DNA of 64,000 nt from positions 26,813,848-26,877,847 of the forward strand of contig BRKX01000012.1 of NCBI GenBank assembly GCA_026008535.1, given 5' to 3'. Positions 36,901 to 48,000 of this stretch are shown here, piece by piece. Position 1 is the first letter of the stretch. Every line of letters starts with the position of its first letter. The position numbers and the translations under genes are program-made. Under the pieces are notes generated by a model. The model worked only from the letters and a program-made list of their open reading frames with translations, did no database searches and was not told the origin of the DNA. Origin of the DNA: Perilla frutescens. Its lineage: Eukaryota; Streptophyta; Magnoliopsida; Lamiales; Lamiaceae.

Positions 36901-37013
36901 AATGATGGTTCATTCTTCCGGCACCCTTTCACAAACTGCATGGCGGACAATGGCTTTGAACTCGTCTTGGGTGACACTGTCTGAGCCACACAGGGTTTGT
37001 TGCCCATCATCAT
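33990..37013 (-). pseudogene. gypsy pol region: RT, RNase H, integrase, chromodomain-like end
   Basis: The reverse transcriptase carries the YLDDIVIYS box (about 36256-36284). RNase H follows (TDASEFALGG). The integrase has the HHCC finger (H..H..CMVCQQ) and the D,D motif in SMDFITG and DIVSDRDSRFTG; the last Glu lies after a stop at about 34777. The 3' end (EYLVK..EESTWE, about 33990-34110) resembles a chromodomain tail. Breaks: frameshift near 36560-36600 just before the RT core, TAG at the end of the integrase core, further stops in the integrase C terminus and in the chromodomain-like part. The longest remaining frame is 34780-36582. Confidence 0.9.
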
Positions 37014-37019
37014 TAGGGC

Positions 37020-38717
37020 TCATGCATGGGGCATCACCGCCGTCTTCGTGTCTCGCAGGAAATCCAACCCAAGGATGAGCTTGAAGTCATCCATTGTCAT
37101 AACGGACAGATTCGTCCTCCCTTCGTATGGCCCTACCTTGATCAACACGGACTTCGCAACTCCGGCGATCGGTTGGGCGGCAGAATTGATGGCCTTTACT
37201 TGGCCCACTCCCTTCTCCAGCACTAGTCCGAGTCTCTCGACTTCAGTACTAGCGAGATAGTTGTGCGTGGCACCGGTGTCCACCATTGCCCAGATGGGCT
37301 TCCCATTGATCTTCACATCGATAAACAGCAACCCTTTTTCCTTGGTGGATTTTGTCGATGGTTCTCCAGTTGCCCCGCCCTCCATTGCGGGGGCAGTCTT
37401 CACATTCCTGGGTAACGCCTTATCCTTTCGTGCTGCGGTTCTTGACAACGCATTGCACCTATGAGAGAAGGCCCCGAGATTTTCTCCCTCGCTCTCGGAG
37501 TCTTCCTCACGCTCTTCCAGAACTGGCGCCGGTTCTTTTTCTTTCTTCTTGGGCGTCTGTTTGTCCCACTCCATGTCTCCACACAGAGCATTGATTAGCT
37601 GTTGCTTCGGACAATCCTTCAACATGTGGGGACCGTTGCATAAAAAACACCCATCGAACTTCGAGTTCCCCGCAGCTTTGTTGCCCCATCGCGGGCGGCT
37701 TTTGTCCGTGCTTTCTTGGGAACTCTCTTGGGAGTGGGAGGGCTTGTCCCCTCCTCCCCTGTTGTAGGTAGGGCGAAAGGTTTTGCCCCAATCTCCTTTC
37801 TGTTGGCCGCCATTAGGTGATGGTGGCTTCTTCTCCCGCGGCTCCGTGTGATATTCCATTAGGCACTCGGCCGCGGCCATTGCATCACGGATGGTTGACA
37901 CTCGTTGGCGTTGAAGTTCAACACGTGCCCAGGGCTTCAATCCATCCATGAACTGGTAGACCTTGCTTTCCTCATCCATCTTCGGGAGATTCAGTAATAT
38001 CGAGGCAAATGCCTTCGTGTACTCATTGACCGTGCCCGTTTGTTTGAGCTCCCGTAGTGCCTTACGGGCATTGTATCTGACGTTCTCCGGGAAGAACTAT
38101 TTTCGGATGGCTTCTTACAGGAGATCCCAGGTATCGAGTCGCTCGCGTCGATCCCGTATGTCTTGGTATTTTTCTCGCCACCATTGCTTCGCGTCTCCAG
38201 TCAGATACATTGTGGCCGTGGCAATCTTTTTCGACTCGTCGTCGATGTTCGCCACAATGAAATATTGTTCCATATCAAAAAAGAAGTTGTTGACCTCCTT
38301 CGCGTTCCTCACGCCGCTGTACAGCTGTGGCTCGGGGATCCGTTTCTTCGCTCCCCCGCCAGCACCAAAATTCTCCATTCTGCCCATCGGCCCTCTATTG
38401 ACAACGGCTTGTTGGAGTAGCGCCACCTGCGTCTCCAACCTTTCAATAGCCCGTTGCGTATCTTCCACAGTTGACCATGCCTCCCGACTCTCACCCAGTC
38501 GATGGTGGAGATCCATGTTCTCCTCTTCAAGGGTGTCGACCTTATCCTGTAAGGTCGCGACCTTTTTCTCTAATTCCGCGACCACGTATGCCAATCGGGC
38601 ACACTCGCCCTCAATGGCATTGACCCTCTCGCTCTTGGTCGGGGCCTTTGGTGGAGACCCAATTTTGTGGCCCGCTTGGCCACCCCTCGTGTTTGATGCA
38701 GTAGCAGTGTTTTTCAT
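37020..38717 (-). pseudogene. gypsy gag and aspartic protease region
   Basis: ATG at 38717. A coiled-coil-like N part (LEKKVATLQDKVDTLEEEN) is followed by the capsid-type region (GDAKQWWREKYQDI), a CX2CX3HX4C zinc knuckle (CFLCNGPHMLKDC, about 37611-37655) and the protease active site MVDTGATHNYL (about 37267-37290). Two stops interrupt gag at about 38115 and 38098, and a TGA at 37020 separates protease from RT. All three look like C-to-T changes of Gln or Arg codons. Confidence 0.9.
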
Positions 38718-38751
38718 AGTAATCCGCCTCGGTCCGTGGATCAGGAGCCAA

Positions 38752-38764
38752 GGCTCTGAGACCA
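38752..38764 (-). other. Primer binding site (tRNA-Met type)
   Basis: Two bases inside the 5' LTR the minus strand reads TGGTCTCAGAGCC, one base off the usual initiator-tRNA-Met complementary site TGGTATCAGAGC. Confidence 0.8.
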
Positions 38765-38766
38765 CC

Positions 38767-39455
38767 TGTCACGGGGCGCTTGTAGTGCTTTGCTTAGTAG
38801 CGCACCGTGCGGCTAGTAGTCCTCTCTAGACTACGTCTGCCTTACTCTCGAAAGCTTTGCTCGCAAAGCTTGGTGCACAATGACGACGCAATTCACACCC
38901 TCCGGTACTTTTAGTGGTCTCGGCAGAGCAAGCAACACATGAACACGATTGATTGCAAAGAAATCTTCATTAATGCAATTTGAATGTACATTATAGCTTG
39001 GAAGCAATTACAGCACGCGTTGGTCGGAGAGAGGGCGGTTCCTTGCAACGCTCACAGTCAGACAAAAGTTCGCTACTACCCTCTATAATAGGCTTAAAGA
39101 AAAAAACGCTAGCGACGGCACTAGATACAACTAAGCTAGAAAATGATAAAAACGGTCGTGCAAAGCCGTGCTTACAATTATGTACACTACAAGGAAATAG
39201 CTAGCACACTAGGCAACGATGGAGCTTCGAGCGGGGCGTTTGGCGGAGGACTACCCCGACGGTAGGTTGGTGCTAGTGCTGGCGGCCCAGGCGGGTGCGG
39301 GTGGCCCGGGGTGCTGGGGCGCCGGTCACGGGAGCCCATCGGGCCTCGGGAGCAAGGGTCCCGGTATTGCCTATCCCAAAGATCGGGACAAGGGAATGGA
39401 GTTGTCTCGGCGTATCCTGGGAGAGGGGATAGGATGGGGGTGGCATCCCGTGACA
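38767..39455 (-). repeat. 5' LTR of the gypsy element
   Basis: 689 bp, same ends as the other LTR; next to the primer binding site, so 5' by element direction. Confidence 0.93.
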
Positions 39456-40054
39456 CAGCGGAATGAGAGAAATTTAATTCTGTATTTGATTGAGTGGCAC
39501 TTTCCTTTTTTCAGTTCGAACATGAGAGCTTACTTTTATTAGGTTTGTGTTTAGGAAAACAAACTACAATTGTGTACTGCAAAAGGTAGCTTTTTAAATC
39601 TTATCTTGAGAGAATTAAAATTAATGTTCAAAATAAAATGAGCAGATTTGCTTTTTCCGAGGGTAAAGCTAGCACTCTTGTTCTTATTCTTTGAGAATGT
39701 CATCTTAAATTTCTCTGCAAACTTGAAACCAATCACATTTATATTTTTCGATACAATTTCTTATAAATATAAGCTGATTTATGATAAATCACATCATCAA
39801 CGCTCATCTTTGAAAAATCTCACCCCAAAACATTTATAAAAATAAAAAACCAAACATAGCCAAATTTCTCATGGTTCTAGTGGGGCAAAATCAAAGATCA
39901 GATGCTAGATATATAGATTCATAATAGTAATCTGATTTTTTTTTTACAAGTCCTTCAACATTGTTCTACCTTTTCAAGTAGTTGGACTCACTCCACAGTC
40001 CACCCACACAATAAAAATCAAAATTTGTAATTTCTGGGAAATCTCCAAATTTTT
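39456..40054. other. Intergenic
   Basis: AT-rich; no gene or repeat recognised. A CT repeat begins at about 40066 in the next gene's 3' end. Confidence 0.35.
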
Positions 40055-40065
40055 CTAAGGGAGAA

Positions 40066-40096
<31 letters not shown>

Positions 40097-40282
40097 AATT
40101 TCTTGGTGACAACCATCATCAAAGTTGAGGGCATAACTGTGAGGATCGTACTGAAACTTGAATTGCTGCTTGCTTCCTTTCCTCATTGCCTTCTTTATCG
40201 CTCCTTTCATTCTCCCCAGTAATCTTCTGCACTCGTTCCTGCCACTGCTCTGCACCCATCCAAATCGTTCTATCAATCCCAT
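40055..40282 (-). CDS. Small plant protein with SYALNFDDG motif
   Basis: Single frame of 75 residues from ATG 40282. The core RRLLGRMKGAIKKAMRK is strongly basic and is followed by FKFQYDPHSYALNFDDG. Small plant-only proteins of roughly 80-110 residues share this pattern (basic helix, then YDxxSYxxNFDDG); their function is unknown to me. The last residues (KREREREREILP) are encoded by a CT/GA microsatellite at 40066-40092 and do not look conserved, so the original C terminus may have been altered by repeat expansion. No TATA box is evident; a TE-like stretch begins about 40 nt upstream of the start, so the promoter may be displaced. Confidence 0.5.
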
Positions 40283-40324
40283 CAAGAAAAAAGAACATAA
40301 AAAAAAGATTTAATTTTTATTTTT

Positions 40325-40885
40325 TTTTGTGAAGTGCCGTTCGACTTCACAAGTTCGAACATTGCATCAATGTTCGACTTCCAAAGTTCGAACATCACTC
40401 TTGTGTTCAGCCTTCATTGTTCGAACGCATTGAAGCATGTTCAAACTGTAAGTCCCGAACAAAACGTGAAAATAGGTCTAAAAAATCTACGAAAACTCGT
40501 AATTCAATCGGTACAAACTACTCAAAATGACTTATATTGCTATGTTCTTCTTCATTTTCATCATGCGTTGTATCTCTTTTCATTTTTACCACCACAATTG
40601 CACAACTAGAAACTAGGTTCTTGAGTTTAAATTGTGTTCAAATAATGCTAACTTTTTTTTTTGTTTGGATCTTGTTATTTTCGATTTTAATAGGTTTAAT
40701 AATATATTTTCTATTGTTTTAATTTTTATTTTTATGTTAATTTTATTTTGTGGTGCATGGAGTAATTATTGTAGTGCATACAAATAATAAAAGGATAAAT
40801 AAGTCATTTCGTATTTATTTTATCTTTCATTTAATTTTTTAGTAGTGCAAAGAGTAAATTAAGTGGTGCATTTAGAAACTCCCTT
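40325..40885. mobile_element. Transposon remnant with GTTCGAACAT motifs
   Basis: Repeated GTTCGAACAT-like motifs at 40340-40450 and an end-like segment at 40845-40890 (AGTGCAAAGAGTAAA, GTGGTGCATTTAGAAAC). The same motifs occur in inverse orientation at 21320-21960. Superfamily unknown. Confidence 0.45.
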
Positions 40886-40951
40886 AATTAATTGGTTATC
40901 ATCTATGAATAATTTTTATTTTTATTTTTTTGCACGGTGCACAATCATATA

Positions 40952-41509
40952 TAGGGGTGGAATGGGCCAAGCCGAGCTGGACTTTGCTTTGGTAGGCCTG
41001 AGCCTATTATACGAATGTTAGGCACAAGCCTAGCCTATTATCTGTTGTAGGCTTTTTTATAGGCCCAGATTTGGCCTCTTTAACAAAATAAGCTAGGCTT
41101 GGGGCCTTATAAAAGCCTATTTGAGCCTACTTGAAATTATTTCTATTTTTTATTCAACTAATATCAATAATAACAAGAGTAACATATCTAATAAAATACA
41201 CATAACATATATCATGTCAAAATTAATACTAAACAAAAATGACAATAAAAACTATTTCATATTTTAAATAACAAATATATGTGGTTTCAATATATATATA
41301 TATAATAATTTATATTATATTATATAAATAGGCTGACCCGTTAAGCTTATTGGGCTTTTTTGAAAACCTAAGCCTAGGCCTACTTATCAATGTAAGCTTC
41401 TAAAAAGGCCTGAGCCTGGCTTTTTTATTATATAGGCCAGACCTAACTAGGCCCAAAATAGGCCAGGTCATAGGTCCCTGTCGGACGGCCTGACCCATTT
41501 CCACCCCTA
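40952..41509. mobile_element. hAT-type MITE with 8-bp target-site duplication
   Basis: Ends are TAGGGGTGGAATGGGCC and the inverse GGCC..ACCCATTTCCACCCCTA. The 8-bp direct repeat ATCATATA flanks it at 40944-40951 and 41510-41517. Many internal AGGCCTGAGCCT-like subterminal motifs. 8-bp duplication and this terminus fit the hAT superfamily. No coding capacity. Confidence 0.9.
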
Positions 41510-41739
41510 ATCATATAGTTACAAAAGCATGAGAAGTCTCGTCATTTTTTTTTCATGATTGGTGAATTGCAGATTGTTAATATCACATATTTCATTATAT
41601 TTCAGTATAATCATTTTTAGTTGACAAATTGGTATTCATAATTAAGATTTTAAAAAAATGTATTCAACCGAACAAAAAATAGATCAAATGTTAGTATTGG
41701 GAAGAAGATGGGAGTTCCGCGTCATCTTGATCTAGAGGT

Positions 41740-42365
41740 GGTAATTTCGGGACAGGGCTAATAATTTTTAGGTCTTAAATAGAGTGATTCGAAATCCGAA
41801 TGTATCAAGTCACCTAGCGCAAAAATCTAAAAAATACGCTATGGCCCGTGGTTCGGTCAAGCCGGCCCCTTTTTTCATAATTGGCCCGATGGGCTAATCA
41901 CGCCATTTTTTCTTTCAATTTACAAGGGCGGTAAACGAACTGAGCAGAGTCGAATACCCTCATGTTCGAATTCGGCTCGTTAAGGAAAATTTAAGTGTGA
42001 GCTCGACTCGAGCACAATTCAACCTCTTTTTCTTTTGTTCGAACTCGGCTCAACAGATATTTATTATGCTCAAGCTCGACTCGTAGAATGGTCGGAAATT
42101 TACTAATTGACCTGAGTTCAAATGCTAAAAAAGAACCTCATTTAATTTACATGTTCGAGACTTCGAGCTCGAAAAAAATTGATTTAATTTTTAATTCGAA
42201 ATACTTATAATATTCATGAACATGATTAAGCTCGAGTTCGAACACGTTCGCTAGCAGATCGAGCCGAATATAACTATATTCGAGCTCGGCTCGTTTAAAA
42301 AATGAACGAACTTTTTTCAAATCGAGTTTTGAATAGCTCACGAGTGACTTTGTTCGTCTATAAAC
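41740..42365. mobile_element. Probable non-autonomous DNA-element remnant
   Basis: GAGGTGGTAATTTCGGG near the start resembles hAT-type ends, and the interior is crowded with GAGCTCGACTCG / AGCTCGGCTCGTT motifs in both orientations. No clear ends or duplication. Confidence 0.4.
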
Positions 42366-42500
42366 CTACAATTTATCAATTCAATATTCATAAAAGCTCA
42401 TGAAACTCGAGATATCAATCATCAATCATAATAAATAATAACAGTGACTCGAAAGTAAGTAAAATAAACTTGACATGTTATAGTGGAAATGTTGCAAATA

Positions 42501-43211
42501 TCTATATATATATAATAACACACTTCTAAAACATCAATTTTCCCGCTCATTTGTCAAATGATATTTTAATCTCTATAATATAATTATGATGATAAATCTT
42601 TTAATTAAATGATGTCATGCAAATTGTAATTAATATTTCTATAATTTACGTTTCTTGCATATTTCTAGAATTAATACATTTTCTAATCATGTTTACATGT
42701 TTCTATAATTAAAAAGCAAATTAATTACTAATCATAGCTATATTATAAGAAAAATTACGTTAATCATTGTTAATTGTTATAGATGCGACCATTTGGAATT
42801 GCAAAGAAAAAAAAGAAAATTTTCTCAATTAAGGAAAAACGTAATGATGGCGCTGTTTACTTTGAAAAGATGATACAGATTAATCGTAGGTGTATTAAAT
42901 TTGGAGATATTATATACCTTAAATTACGATAATAATATATTTGTCAATATAATTCTACATATATCATAATCAAACGTGTGTCAATTCACTATAAATTCAC
43001 TTTTAAGTGAGACTATCAAAGGTAACTCTGGAAATCCATTTTCAATCCTTTTTCGAAGTCAAGGAAATAAGGTTTCAGAATGAGCGGAGCTGTGACTTTT
43101 TTCTTAACATTTTTTTTAAGGGAGCACAAGGATTGTACTGCTATGAAAGATAGAAGTTGTGATTCAATCCATGTATCTTAGTTCTTAGACATTTCAAATG
43201 TATTTTTATTG

Positions 43212-43242
<31 letters not shown>

Positions 43243-44313
43243 CACACACACTAAATCTTAATATGATGATTCATTTATCGCATAACAAAATATATATTTA
43301 CTAAATCTTAATATGATGACTCATTTGTTGTCTTTTTATTTAACTTGTGTTCAACAAAATTTGCAGGTTCGGCCTCAATTAAAAAAATAAGGTCCAGTTT
43401 TGTTAAAAGCAAATAAATGCATTATATTCTTTTTATCCCTTATACTTTGTTATTCAACATGATCTCACCAAAGAGAAACTGTATATATGGAAATATATAA
43501 ATACTTTGGCGTTTACTAATGAAATTTAAATTCAAAATTGATAAATAATTATACTTCAATGCTTGAAGTATTTTAGCAACACGTGCAAATTAGTATACCT
43601 CACTAATATACTTATAAATTAGCTATGTATATATATAATATGATAATTTGATACTACATACTAAAATGGACTAACAAGTTAATATTGAATGTAAAAAAAA
43701 TATTTAGTTTGAATAAATTTCAAATATATTATTTATAAATATAATATATCATATTCCATCAGCCTAACAATACCTGCATTTATATAAAAAAAATGCACAA
43801 ATATACTTATAAATTATCTATATATAGAGAAGTAACATGTTTACATCATGTTAATAATGTTAAGTATTATTTTTTTTAATTTGTTTCAAAATTTTAAATA
43901 TATTTTGTACAGGTAATATTGAATATTGGAGTCTTGTGTCAAACCGTTTTACATGTTAAAATTTGTAAATGAGTCAAAACATGGATCAAAACATAATAAA
44001 ATACCAATAAAATCACAAATATGTCATTGAATATAATACAGTTCAAACTACATGTTAATATAAATGAACAAACCCTTGGATGAATTTGTGTTATATATAC
44101 CCGATCCAATTAGGCTGATGGACTTCTATTCATTAATTTTATTGCATTGTCTTTGTAGATCGGGCTCCCTCAAATAAAATGATCCCTTAAATTGCGTATA
44201 ATAAATTATATTCATATATTTTCTTCATTTTATAGTTCCCATATTAAATTAAATAAATAAATAATTAATTTTTTTAAAGATGGTGCCCGTGCATCGCACG
44301 GGAGATATTCTAG
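42501..44313 (+). mobile_element. Candidate non-autonomous Helitron
   Basis: The 3' end is convincing: hairpin CCCGTGC-ATC-GCACGGG (44286-44302), seven bases, then CTAG (44310-44313) followed by T, matching the Helitron terminus. The 5' end is a guess at TCTATATATATATAATAAC (from 42501, preceded by A); other TCTATATA sites, such as 43818, are possible. The span is AT-rich, has no Rep/helicase coding, and holds an AT microsatellite at 43212-43240. Confidence 0.5.
43212..43240. repeat. AT microsatellite
   Basis: Pure dinucleotide run followed by a short ACAC run. Confidence 0.9.
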
Positions 44314-45034
44314 TTAATTTTTAAATGTAATGAACCCGTCGCTAACACCCTCATATTCATCTGAAGTGAATCCAAATACCAATACCAATTTCTCATTAAG
44401 AACAATACTTTAAAAATAAATCACACTTTTAATAACAACATTATATTACAATACTAGTATATGTCTCGAAAAGAGTTTGAACACGTAATCTTCAATAGTT
44501 TTTTTTTCTATCACTACAATTAATATTCGTACTAGTGATTACAAAATACCATTAAAACGTGACTTACAATAAAATACAAGTTATGCTCTAAAATTACACC
44601 CCATCTAAAATATTAGAATCAATCATTAAAAATTTACATTGTTTTGTGAAGTGCCTCGACCTCACTAATTAGTGAAATTTGCAAACTTAAGAGAGAATAA
44701 ATAGGAACTCGTTAGATGTAATTTGCAAAATTCTTGGATTTTTCTAATCTTTTAAAAACCTCTTAATTTTTCTCCATGATTGAATCCACGGCAATGATAA
44801 TGACAATAACCTTAAAAAAAATATCAAACAAAAGCAAATATTGACCCCACATGACGTGGCATTACTACTTTATCTATGAGGCCCGCGGCAATGACGTCAT
44901 ACATCACCCAATATTATCAGAGCTTGGCTTAAAGCTCGAAAAAACAAAAATATCATCTCAATAATTCTTCCTCCTTGCTTGCCACTGCAACTTTTACACA
45001 CAACACACACTGGAAAGTTCTCATCAGCCGAAAA
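44314..45034 (+). promoter_or_regulatory. ACR11 upstream region with ACGT-core bZIP sites
   Basis: No gene. Within 200 nt of the ATG are GACGTGGC (44852-44859, ABRE/G-box-like) and the perfect palindrome TGACGTCA (44892-44899), both known bZIP target types. A CAC-rich leader precedes the start at 45035. Confidence 0.5.
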
Positions 45035-48000
45035 ATGGCGATCGCGAACGCTTTCTCCATCTCCTCGGTCGCCGCCCTTCCTTCCAAAGATTCTGAATCT
45101 TCTGCTTATTTTCCACGATTATCAAATTCTAATTTTTACTTTTCAGTCACACCTAGAATTGATCCGTCCAAGAAAAGGTAAGTCCAAGATTTGACCTTTT
45201 TTTTAGGTTAGCTGAATCTTTCGTTTTTGGGTTTCTCGACTTTAGTTCGTATATATATCATAAAAATGGAGTCTTTCAGTGGCTAATACCTGTTTGTTGG
45301 AGTATTATTGTATGCTTAATTACTTACCTGGATGATTTTGATGGATGTTTTATTATGTTGAGACTGATTGTTGTGATGTTTATGATATTATTGATGGCGA
45401 ACGAGTGTTAATATACTTGTTTTTTTTTTGTGTTTTTGTTTTTTTGAGGGAGATTGCTGTGATGCTAATGACGGGTGGTGGATTCCTTGAAAATTTTCTG
45501 TAGGAATGTGGCGTCGATGTGTGCTTCTATTGATGGAGTGGACTCACTTGGTTCGATGTCGCTGGTAAGTCTAATCTTTATGTGGATTCATTGTTTAGAA
45601 TTCGATCTTGAAATTTGAGCTGATATGAATTGTGAATTTTTCATCTTCTCTGTCTCTTAAATTGAAAACTTTGTTTTGGAAAGGGCATTCTTGTTACAAA
45701 TAATGGTTTGGTGCCACTAACTTTCAACCACCATTTAGTGGAAGCAACTCATAGGAAACTTTTAGTTTTTTCCTTACTGAATTCCTAGTTTTAATCTTTC
45801 TGAATTCCTTGTGTAAATGTGAGTTTTGATATTGGTGTGAGAGGCCTCTATGATAGGCTGACTTGAGTACACACTCTAAAGTTTAAATGTAACTGTATGA
45901 GATTATTTATTAATAAAGTCCCTGTGTGAACCAAATTCATTGCTCATTCAGATTTGTATAAGCCTTTTTGTTGTATATATATAAGGATGTATTCTTGAGT
46001 AATACTTGCCCTTCCATTGTGACAGCAAATATGACTATCGTCTTAAGTTTGTACTCTTTGAAAAATTCTCATTCCTCATCCATTTTTTGGATGAAGCAAC
46101 TCAGCCAACTCCTTCCCAATTGATATACTGTATGTTACTGTTGTTTGGGCTAAAAATTAAATGAATTGAAAGGAAATAGCCCGACCTGTTGGACCTGCTA
46201 ATTTGGTGGCTGCTAAGGCTGTGAAGCATTGACATTGATCCAGCAATTTCAGCAGGAAAACTTGTAACTATGAGGGGTTGATCTGACTTCCTATAGTTAA
46301 TCTGGTTTATATAATTGGTGCCTTGCTGCTGATAAACTTTGCCCTTTTTTAGCAACCATGGTTCTTTTTTTTTACTGTTCATGAATGGTTTTGAATACCT
46401 TACTGAAGCTGGAGACTGGAGAAACCTTTTGAAATATTCATTATAGCTTTCTAAACTTCTGTGGTCTGTTGAATATGCATGTATAAGAACAACCCATCTT
46501 CATCTTTCTCATTCTCCCTTATTTCCTTATCATTTGATCATCCTTACCTGTTAAATTTCTCTCTGCATGCCTAAGTTCTCAACATTGATAAATTTTTCTG
46601 CTGCAGAAATCTGTGCAGGAGAGCGATTCCGTTCCAATGCCTATTGTTCTGATAGATCAAGATTCTGATCCTGATGCAACTATCGTGCAAGTCAGTTTTG
46701 GAGATCGTCTGGGTGCCCTACTTGACACGGTAAAGTGACTTCTATTCTTACCTTTTAGTGACCTTTCCCAACATACAACACTGATACCTGATCCAAGATT
46801 TTTGTCTTATTTTATCTAATATTTATGATATGGCGTTGTGAAAAATGCTCTGGTTGTTTTGGAAGGCCATAGTAGCTTTGTTATACTGGTTCCAGGAATG
46901 TGCCTATGTATGGTGCTTGCTCTGGAATAATCTCCCTCTTCTGGAAAAGAGGTTTTGGTGGCTTTAATTCCCGAGTTATCTTTTTGTTGCTTTAGTTAAA
47001 TTGTCTATTATCAGCATGGATTGAAATATCTTATCAGACTCTGTAGCTTTCTGCTTCTGATGAATTAATGTATTTGTCTTTCCCTTCATCAATTTCACCA
47101 TGTGTGCTTGTTTAGGTATGATGCACGTGCATGTGATACATTTTGTTGTACTTTGGTTATGCCATCTTATTTCCCAGTTGATGTTACTTTGTCCAGCAAT
47201 ATTCCTTTTTTACTGCAGATGAAGGCACTTAAAGACTTAGGCTTGGATGTTGTGAAGGGAACTGTTACTACAGAGAACTCAGTCAAACAAACCAAATTTT
47301 TTATCACAAGGTTGTAAGGAATAATTTTGTCATGTTTTTTCTTCATTTGTGGCTCAAATATTAGTTTATCTTCAATGTCTAGCCATCTTGTCTATCCAAG
47401 TTTCCCAATCGATTTCATATTTTGTTAGTGGTTCCTTAAGTTGCAGAACCATTGCTATAATGCTGCATTATATCTAGTTATCTCATTGCATCATGAATGC
47501 AATTGGCTGAAAATGAGAACATGTTTATCTATATTGTTTATGCCATGTTTTCATTTTTGGCTATAATACCGAGCACTAGTATTTAGATTTAATTGTATCC
47601 CATGTTTCCTATGAGAAGGGAAGTGACTTTACAAATTATCTTTCTTCTTTCTCAGGCACATGGAGTGATACTCATATTTTTTGTCTAAATTTGTGGATGG
47701 AAACTTTTGTGTCCTTTTCTTAGAGCAGTCAGTTTTGTCTTTGATTTGAGCTTTTCAGACTGTTGCTTGAGTAAAATCTATTTGTTACTCATGAAAAAGT
47801 CAAGATGGGGGGGGGGGGGGGAGGAAATTTTAGCTTCGATTTATAAATTTTGAATATCACATGTGAGCAATGTTCCGCAGGGCGACAGGGCATAAAGTTG
47901 AAGACCCTGATCTTTTGGAAGGAATTCGTCTGACAATTATCAGCAATTTACTGAAGTATCATCCAGTACGTTTGTCTTGTTGATGCCTGTATATATTAAG

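Larger units (their letters stand above)
33269..39455 (-). mobile_element. Ty3/gypsy LTR retrotransposon with chromodomain-like tail, decayed
   Basis: Two 689-bp LTRs (33269-33957, 38767-39455), each TGTCACGGG...CCCGTGACA, flank an internal region whose genes read on the minus strand in the order gag, protease, reverse transcriptase, RNase H, integrase, chromodomain-like end. That order (integrase after RNase H) defines Ty3/gypsy. The flanking 5-mers CAACG (33264-33268) and CAGCG (39456-39460) are probably a target-site duplication with one change. The LTRs differ at roughly 40 positions (about 6 percent), mostly transitions, so the insertion is not recent. Confidence 0.93.

Noticed and set aside
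35000..38830. Plus-strand frames antisense to the gypsy genes, including a 288-residue one at 37963-38829
   Set aside because: Shadows of gag-pol; no recognisable domains.
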